Assembly (NCBI GenBank): GCA_963082975.1
Contig: OY720350.1
Span: forward strand, 42,807,851-42,871,850
Direction: 5' to 3'
DNA: 64,000 bases
Source: Labia minor
Lineage: Eukaryota; Arthropoda; Insecta; Dermaptera; Spongiphoridae
Both the position numbers and the translations under genes were made by a program. Numbering within the stretch: position 1 is the stretch's first letter; each line of letters starts with the position of its first letter. A model generated the notes under the pieces. The model ran no database searches and was not told where the DNA came from. It saw only the letters and a program-made list of their open reading frames with translations. Of the stretch, positions 56,808 to 64,000 are shown piece after piece.

Positions 56808-57915
56808 TCTATATATATAAAGGAGAGAGTTTGTTTGTATATATGTAATTTGTTTACTTTTTTGCTGTCATAGAAACAAAAAAAAAATTCTTACTTAACC
56901 GACACTTGATAATTTAGAATTATAAACAAAAACAATTGAAATTAAAATTACAAAAAAAAAATTAATTGAGGCAGGAAATAAGATTGGGATTGAAATTAAT
57001 AGGGATAAAACAAAATATTTAGTAAGAGAGAAAAACATTATTAACACACAAGGTCAACATACAAAATGTAGAAAAATTTAAATATTTAGATTCTGTAATT
57101 ACAAAGGATAATAATATTGGATAAGAATTTAAATCGAGGTCGCAATCGGGTAACGCCTATTATCATACAGTAAAGAGGCTTATCTCATCAAAACTTTTAT
57201 CAAATTGGATGAAAATTGAAATATTTAAAACAATTATTTTGCCTGTTGTATTATATGGGTGGTCGATGTTCTTGGGAGACGAAAGTAGATTTAGAAAATT
57301 TGATATTAGGATTGTTTGCAGCATTTAAGGACCAAAGAAAAATGAGGTCACCGGGGTATGGCGGAGTTGGCATAATGAGGAATTGCATGACCTCTATGCA
57401 TCTCCAGATATTGTTAAGGTTATTAAGGTTATAAAATAGAGAAGGCTGGGATGGGAAGTGGCCATGGCTAGAATGGTAGATTAAAGATCGGCAAAAAATA
57501 TTTGGAAAAACCGATTGGGAAACTTCCTGTGGGATTGGGAGGACCAAGAACGCTGTGAGTGGACAATGTAGGAAGGGACGTGGGACAGATGGGACAGGGT
57601 AGGAGTTAGATGGTTATAGCTCAGGATTGGGATACTTGGGGGTTGCTTTCGAGATCCGTAGAGACACAGATAGATAGATAGATTGATATAACAAATACAA
57701 TAGTAATATATAATTAATTTACTGATTAAATTAAAATATATTTTAAATAAGAACATAAAAAGATAATATAATGTAATATACTGATTTCAACAAAATGGAT
57801 GAAAACCTTTTACATACAGACTTTCAACGAAATATTATGTATTACTTCGGAGGTACAGGGGGCGGAACCCCCGTCTAGGTGAGAAGAGCGCCGAAGGCGC
57901 TCTGATATCAGCTAG
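56808..57915 (+). mobile_element. Helitron H2 carrying LINE sequence (1108 bp, complete ends)
   Basis: Starts TCTATATATATAAAGGAGAG directly after A and ends with hairpin GAGCGCCGAAGGCGCTC, TGATATCAG and CTAG directly before T: canonical Helitron termini. The 3' 125 bp, including ATGGATGAAAACCTTTTACA and the GGGGGCGGAACCCCC hairpin, match Helitron H1. It lacks Rep/helicase and instead contains LINE-derived sequence, so it moved, if at all, with help from another element. Confidence 0.9.
56950..57690 (+). mobile_element. LINE 3' region captured inside Helitron H2
   Basis: Same LINE family and same relative orientation as in Helitron H1. From AATTGAGGCAGGAAATAAG through blocks like LPVVLYGW, the MRSPGYGGVGIMRN region, and PIGKLPV-like sequence, to the tail CACAGATAGATAGATAGATT. 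Full of stops and indels. The 98- and 91-codon minus-strand frames here are antisense shadows. Confidence 0.82.
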
Positions 57916-58665
57916 TAAAATATAAAAATAAATTATATCAATAAAAGAGAAAATGAAATCATCCCTTACGTGCGTCCTTAGATCCTTTACCAAGGTCATT
58001 GACTTAATTCTGTATTTCTATTCTTTTTTTACTTTTCAATATCGAGTGACACTAATAATTTCCAAGAAAATTTCATATATTCTCAATTTTTTCCACCCTT
58101 TTTCATTATTATTTAAAATGTCTCAGGGTCAAATTGTATGTCCGCGTGTTGTACTGTTTATTAAATATTTTATTCGAATCTCTTGGAAAACCACGTCAAT
58201 AAAAATTAATTAAGCAAAGGATTACTTACTTAAGATACTCTCAGTTAGAACAGGTCAAGGGTCTGTTCTCTTTTATTATATCTACTATTCTTTTCTAGTA
58301 AAGTTTAGAGCAAATGGAAAATTTATTATTATACAAGTATTATTTATATATTATATTAGGTTTTAAATTTATTTTTGTCAAATTTATTAAACAGGTTAAC
58401 ATTAGGTTGTTTTATATTAATAATAAATAATATTTTTTGGTAGATATATTAATATACATAATTATAAAATAAATAAAAAGTGTATATTTTTTGAATTTAA
58501 TAATATTTGTCAATGAAATTGGTTCATACCATTTCAAATATCAATCTTAAGTTCTAATTTATAGTAGACGCAAATCTCTATCGATCCAATTTTAATAATA
58601 ATTTATATCCAAATAATATTTGTTCAAATTTTACAAATTCATTTTCATATTAATACAATAAGAGT
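57916..58665. other. AT-rich intergenic stretch
   Basis: Mostly AT; an 86-codon plus-strand frame (57953-58213) is Phe/Ser/Ile-rich with no recognised motif. Nothing decisive. Confidence 0.45.
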
Positions 58666-58770
58666 CAGTGGCGCAACCAGGATTTGATCCTGGGGGGGGG
58701 GTTTGACTAGCAGCAGTTTTGGAGCACCTTCCTATGGCGCCCCCCCCCCCCCCCCCGGGCTCTCTCAAAG
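58666..58770. mobile_element. hAT-like left terminus with G and C runs
   Basis: CAGTGGCGCAACCAGG at 58666 is the exact complement of the end at 584-599 and resembles the MITE end at 5908. A G10 run (about 58690) and a C17 run (about 58740) follow. The right partner was not found within the window. Confidence 0.5.
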
Positions 58771-59911
58771 ACAAATTTTCATTAAGATTTTTTTTTATAT
58801 TAAATATTAAAAAAGTTTTGTAAATGAAACACGGATTTTACAAAAAATTAGAGCTGGATTACAATTGAATTATTTTAAAAAAGTGCTAAACAAAAATTGA
58901 AGTTGAAAGAGAAAGGTATAATTTTTTACTAAATCTAAAAATTAACTAATCATCCCGCTCCCTTGTTTTTAAAATATTAACGATTTTCATTTTTTCAATT
59001 TTTCAAAAATAGTTGTGATTAAATTTATTTTATTTATACTATGTAAATTTTTAAATAAAATTAAATACAAATTTGAACCATTTAGTAAATTCCAAACTTA
59101 GTGGTACTGACTGAGAATTTATACATCGTTCCCTCTGAATGTTTTCGAAATATGAAAAACTTATTCCGTATCAATTTAAAGATGACTACCAATGTGAGAA
59201 TAAAAAAAAATAATTTCAATATCTCAGAAGTTATGACGTAATGAATATTGATTAAATAAATAATGATAATTTATCCTTATTAATAAAAAGTCTGTAAATA
59301 AAAAGTATATTGTTCTTAAATAACCTGATCTTTTTTTTTTATTTGCCTTGAAAATTTTTCTAATCTACCTTATTATCAAATTAATGGGTAAAAAAAGGGC
59401 GGAGATAAAAAAAAAAAAACTTAAAGGAAACTAGATTATTTTCATGACTTTCTTCGAACTTGGATCAATAATTCGTTTTTATTGTCAATTTTTTTTTTAT
59501 TTGAGATTAGTAAGTGAATGTAAGAAAGGGATTAAAGGGAGGTAAAGTAAAGCAGCTTATTAAAGAGATGACTTGGCTATTAACAGATTTTGCGTTTAAT
59601 TATATTGTCACTTCCAATCAACCTTGATGAAAATGTAAGGACTAGATTAACAAAGTCTATAGGCAAAAACATTCCCTTTTCATTCCTCTTCTTATTAATT
59701 TATTTATAGAAACATTTAGGCTCTGACAATTAAATAAATTTGATCTTTTTGTCATTTTATTTATTAATTTAAATTATTAAATCTTGTATATCCCTCCACA
59801 TATTAGAGTAATTTTGTATATCTATTCTATGAAATAACGGAGTTTGACTTATCTAAATAATATACATTTGGTATTATAATTATATGTATTAATTAAATAA
59901 AATAAATATTT
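58771..59911. other. AT-rich intergenic stretch
   Basis: Low-complexity AT; nothing supportable. Confidence 0.6.
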
Positions 59912-60346
59912 ATTTATAACGGAATTTTGTAAATTAAACCACATATTGATAATTGTTATTGTAAAAAATATTCAAAAAATACAAACATATACACAACGTT
60001 TCGATTGCTACTTCTGCAATCGTTATCAAGCGACTGCACTGTTCGAGTGTCCAGTGACAAGTGACGAATGATCCTTAATATAAGACCTAAGTCACCAACC
60101 AGATGGCGCTCGGAACGTGCTTACAAATTCAAAATTACAGGAGAAAAAATAATTATTCTTAAACAATTAATTTAAAGATTATAAAAAAAACGTGAACAAC
60201 AATTATTTTATGAATAAATTGAGTTCTTTAATTTTACAATATTTATTATATTAATATTAACTTAAGCAAAAGATTTTTGGCGGGAAGCAAGCCAGTTGTA
60301 TTTCAATATCAATATGTGATTTAATTTATAAAATTCCGTTATAAAT
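59912..60346. mobile_element. 435-bp TIR element with a Penelope/hammerhead-like hairpin
   Basis: Left 59912-59955 and right 60304-60346 are inverted repeats of about 44 bp with few mismatches (ATTTATAACGGAATTTT at both outer ends). Inside, on the minus strand at 60034-59994, lies TTGATAACGATTGC, loop, GCAATCGAAACGTTG: a 7-bp hairpin CGATTGC/GCAATCG followed by AAACG, recalling the CTGATGA-stem-GAAAC core of hammerhead motifs in Penelope-like elements. The interior has no open frame. Could be a Penelope-derived remnant or an unrelated MITE. Confidence 0.5.
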
Positions 60347-63003
60347 AAAAACAACCACCAAAGCTTTAATAATTTAAATATTTATTTATTTATGCGTCTA
60401 TAAAAAAAGTTCCAATCAATCGGAGCACTACAGGGGCTGTAGGATTAAAGTCTTCTACTTATTAGGTTTGAAGTCACTCCTCCTTAATGACTTTGAATTA
60501 TACTAAATAAGCAAAGAGGGCCCTGATAAAGGAAGTGGGGCGACGAAGTGAGCCCTCTGCCCCGGGCACCTAATTTAAGGGGCATTAACCTCCATAACCA
60601 AAAAAGGGGGAAAATTTAATAAAAGGTATTAAGTAAAACTAATTAATTAAATATTTTTAAAAATTATAAATTTATAATTAAATAAAATAATTTTATTTAA
60701 TACTCATCTAAGCAATTAATTAATACTAAACCAAAAAAAAAACAAAAAAAAAAAAAGGATTACAGTGAAGTTACTTTGTGGCATTATTGATGTGGCAATA
60801 GAATTTAGAAAAACTAATGAATTTTAAATAACTTGAAAATGGTTGAAATTGAAATAAAATTTGGCATCATTGGAGAAAATGACCATAGTATGTAGGAAGT
60901 ATTTAATAGGTCCTTTTATGAAAGGGTGGTGAAGGAACAACATACAGAAGAAGGGTCCATCCTTAATATTATTTTTTACTACCTATTTATTATGAAAGTT
61001 TATTACAAATAAAAATATATTTCTTCAATTTTGCAATGTATATATACATGGACGTGTTTAAGAAAAAAATATATCCTGGATCAAGTATGTCCCAATATTT
61101 TTATGAGAACTACATAACCGTAAAGATTACTGTTCTTAATATAATATAAGTATATATAATATGTGTTTAATATAATTAATAAAAAGTAATGAAATATAAT
61201 GAATAAATAGTAAATTATTTATCAAATCCAAACATCGTCCAACTGTGCGTGCTTCTCAAATAATCAAAAAATAAATTCAGAACTCCTCCTGAAATGTCTG
61301 TGTCTGTGTTATTTTTGACAATTTAATTTACTAATAAATAAAATTTAATGTGTAATTTTAAATATACCTTACAGAATATGTCCACATATTGTAATTGAAA
61401 TTTTATATAAAAAAATTATTGATGAAAAAATTCAAAAAGAATATCAAAAATATATGTTATCTATCAATAAACCGGGTTAATTTTTTTGTATTATTTTTTC
61501 TTCTACTAGTTTTTTTATTTCATTAAACATGTTATAAAGTAGATGGAGCCCTAATAGAGTTCCTGTAAGAAACGAATCCATTGATGTTGAGCCCATTCAA
61601 TACCCTTTTTCCGTTTTTTGTTCCCCTTTGATGTGTCAAAATGTATCCGAATTGAAGACCAGTGCGCAATCGACTCGCCGTTTTCTTTCCTCTTTTTTGA
61701 TCCTACAACTTGATCCTATTATGGTTTCTTTCTCTTTTTGATTTCCATTACATGGATAGAAAATAATAATAACAATAATATGGCAAAATAAAATAAAATA
61801 AAATAAAAAAATATAATAATAATAATAATAAAAGCTTTTTCTAAATGAGTCTGTATCCACTTTTTGAGTTTTTGATGTTTTTTTTAATATGTATTTTATT
61901 CCTTATGGTATTAAATTGTTTCAAACTTGATGGTTAATAATTAAAAGATGAACTGCCCAGAAAAAGATCCAGGGAATAATAAAGAGAGCAGCACATTATT
62001 AATTTACGTGGTTATTTCTCATAACAACAAAATTAAATACTTTTATAATTACTTTTAAATAACTTTTTGTTTTAATTTAAAGTGAAAATAAAAATATTGT
62101 TAATAGTTTAGAAGAGAATTGTTGGATTTCACATAAAGTTAAGTTAATTAACAAAAAAACAAGGAGAATGGAATGATTATTTATTAAAAAAAAATTATTA
62201 TTGTAATTTAATCCCTAATAATAAGTCGGTTTATTGTGTTTCAGATGGAAACATGAGATAAGGAACCCTCCTTTCAGACATAGAGATAAGAAATTAAATG
62301 AAGAATGAATACAAAGAATTATGTATGTTTTATTTAGAAAAGCTTAGTAAATTTATTAAAAAAAAATTTTTATATGTTATAATATTAAAATAAAAATTTG
62401 TTTAATTTTTATCTATGATAGGAGATGAGATCAATTTGTTTCTTCAATTATTTTATAAATACACAATTAAAAGATCCTATATTTTGGTATGCCTAAAGGG
62501 GCGGAGCCCACCTGTAGATATAAACAGTATGATAAAGATAATCTAAGTAATTTATTTATATATATTTGAGAATATATAATAATAAATAAATTAAACTTGT
62601 CTTCTGTTTTTTTTAAATAAATATTTATCTTTCTCCCCTTTGAAGATATTTTAATAAAAAAAGGATTATTATATTAAAGAGCATCAATTAAGGATTTAAA
62701 ATACATAAATAATTTTTGTTTTTTTGCAATTTACGAACTTTCCTTTTTATTAATAATATTGCATGATATATATATATTAATTATTTTTAAATGTTTACCA
62801 TACTCATGAAATGAATGACAATTCAAAAGTTAAATATAAAATTTTACTTTTGTATAGGATTTATATTTTTTTTCTCTTAAAAGATCACTAAAACCGAGTA
62901 TTTTCTATAAACCATTTTATATATTAAGCAGCCTCTAAAACGTATGTTTATGTTAAAATTCTAATACTAATTTTTGGATAAAAAGAATATCACATTACAT
63001 ATA
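60347..63003. other. AT-rich intergenic with small GC patches
   Basis: A GC-elevated patch at 60400-60620 (for example GAGCCCTCTGCCCCGGGCACC) and another at 61545-61720 carry no convincing frame or motif. At 62500, GGGGCGGAGCCCACC resembles the GGGGGCGGAACCCCC block of the Helitron 3' ends and may be a remnant. The rest is low-complexity AT. Confidence 0.4.
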
Positions 63004-63699
63004 AAAGGGTTGAATGAAAAGTAATGCCTCCATCTTCATAACTTGGGTTTGGATGGGAATATTTTAATAAATCAAACGCTGAAATAATCCTTAGAATGTG
63101 ATCTTGAATTACCAATATTCACTTTTCCGTATAATCACCAGACAATTAATTACATTTTCGCCAACGATGAACCAGTTTTCTGAAGCCGTCACGGAAGAAG
63201 TCGACACTCTGTTTCCGCAACCACAGCCTCACAGCTCTCTCTCAACGTGGGAGATGCTTGCAACGACGATCGTCCTGAATAAGTGTGTCAACTTTTTGCT
63301 TGTTAAACTCGGTGGTTGCTGTCACAGACCGTCCAACTCTTTGTTTGTCCGCAAATCAGATGTTTCCACCTCAACATCTTTAAACTTACTCGCCCAACGA
63401 CGCACAGTACTCACATCAACGCAATCAAGATAAACAGCTTGCATTCTGTGATGAATCTTCTTTGGCTTGACACCTTCTGCTGTCAAGAATTCAATGACTG
63501 CTCGTTGCTTAAATCTCGTTGACCGACCATCTGCGCAGGGTTCCATACTTTACACTCTAAAATCCCAACCGCAAAGGCTTCTCACCAAATGAAATTGTAG
63601 AGGAGAGTTTATGGAACAAACCAAAACCTGCCGTATACCAGTGCTGCCATCTGTTCGGGAGTTATGAAGGTGGAGGTATTACTTTTCATTCAACCCTCG
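63004..63699 (-). mobile_element. Internally deleted mariner (696 bp)
   Basis: Terminal inverted repeats of nearly 40 bp. The right end read on the minus strand is CGAGGGTTGAATGAAAAGTA followed by ATACCTCCACC; the left end begins AAAGGGTTGAATGAAAAGTA. Flanked by TA at 63002-63003 and 63700-63701. About 600 bp shorter than a full mariner. A mariner lineage distinct from those at 20026 and 54888. Confidence 0.93.
63110..63546 (-). pseudogene. Mariner transposase remnant (N- and C-terminal parts only)
   Basis: From ATG at 63546 (minus strand) the N-terminal HTH reads FKQRAVIEFLTAEGVKPKKI then TVRRWASKFKDVEVE. A frame change follows, with the HTH-2 like LTHLFRTIVVASISHVE. Then a jump goes directly to the C-terminal AVRLWLRKQSVDFFRDGFRK and LVHRWRKC, a TAA at about 63146, and GDYTEK. 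All three catalytic Asp motifs are missing. Plus-strand frames here are antisense shadows. Confidence 0.88.
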
Positions 63700-63701
63700 T
63701 A

Positions 63702-64000
63702 TATATATATAGGTACGATATATATTGGTAACCTAATAAATAAAAGTTAAAATATAGGTCTGATTTTTATTATTTATCAAATTTATTTTCTTTATGTAAG
63801 ACCTTTATCTCTGAGAGAAGAGATAGCAATTCGTTGTTTTTATTTTAATTTTATTGGGAAAACAGTGCTGAAAATGTATTAAGTCTAATAGACTTAAACT
63901 TTATATTAAATCATATATATAATTCTAATAATATTTAATTGATTAATTTATTTATTAAATTAATACTCTAAAATGACCATTTTTCAATAAATAAAAACTT
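63702..64000. other. AT-rich window end
   Basis: Low-complexity AT; nothing supportable. Confidence 0.6.

Noticed and set aside
63098-63522. Plus-strand ORFs of 111 and 68 codons
   Set aside because: Antisense to the mariner transposase remnant on the minus strand.

Overview
This window looks like repeat-dominated, strongly AT-rich nuclear DNA from a metazoan, most probably an arthropod. The basis is an abundance of TA dinucleotide and homopolymer tracts, mariner elements of several lineages (including one with D41D spacing), rolling-circle elements of both canonical Helitron and Helentron/HINE type, a BEL/Pao gag fossil and a decayed non-LTR retrotransposon family. A parasitic copepod such as a sea louse would fit, but that is a guess from general resemblance; no diagnostic host gene is present. 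I find no intact host protein gene, no rRNA and no canonical tRNA. Nearly all longer open frames are transposon remnants or low-complexity AT frames.

The main architecture is two families of short non-autonomous elements that I read as Helentron-derived HINEs. HINE-A (about 610 bp, eight copies) has subterminal inverted repeats ACTATCTCGC/GCGAGATAGT, a TG-rich microsatellite and a 3' hairpin GAGTG-GAGA-CACTC. HINE-B (about 640 bp long form or 340 bp short form, eight clear copies plus a remnant) has subterminal repeats ACCGACCGACG/CGTCGGTCGGT, a (GTCC)n core and a 3' hairpin GACCTG-GCCA-CAGGTC. A third, canonical Helitron family starts TCTATATATATAAA, ends in a GC-rich hairpin plus CTAG, and sits between A and T. 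Two larger Helitrons (26862-29012 minus; 56808-57915 plus) both carry the same LINE 3' region in the same relative orientation, which suggests a LINE tail captured once and then mobilised.

Layout: 0-10 kb holds HINE-A/B copies, a 523-bp foldback, a complete 752-bp hAT MITE with a perfect 8-bp target duplication, and eroded LINE pieces. 10-21 kb holds an unclassified repeat (element D), a mariner 5' fragment, a BEL/Pao gag fossil, Helitron pieces and an internally deleted D34D mariner. 21-31 kb holds Helitrons, HINE-B copies, a faint possible three-exon host gene end (24.03-24.69 kb) and a four-level nest of elements. 31-45 kb holds two TTAA-flanked foldback MITEs, HINE copies, LINE remnants and several GC-elevated islands with promoter-like motifs. 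45-56 kb holds more HINEs, a tandem duplication split by an insertion, a tRNA-shaped cloverleaf of unknown nature and a rosa-like (D41D) mariner derivative with a 173-codon open frame. 56-64 kb holds the second LINE-carrying Helitron, hAT termini, a TIR element with a Penelope/hammerhead-like hairpin, and a third internally deleted mariner.

Host function can only be guessed at from GC-elevated islands carrying CCAAT, TATA, NRF-1/EWG or POU-octamer motifs. These are marked as low-confidence candidates. Percent identities and copy ages could not be computed here.
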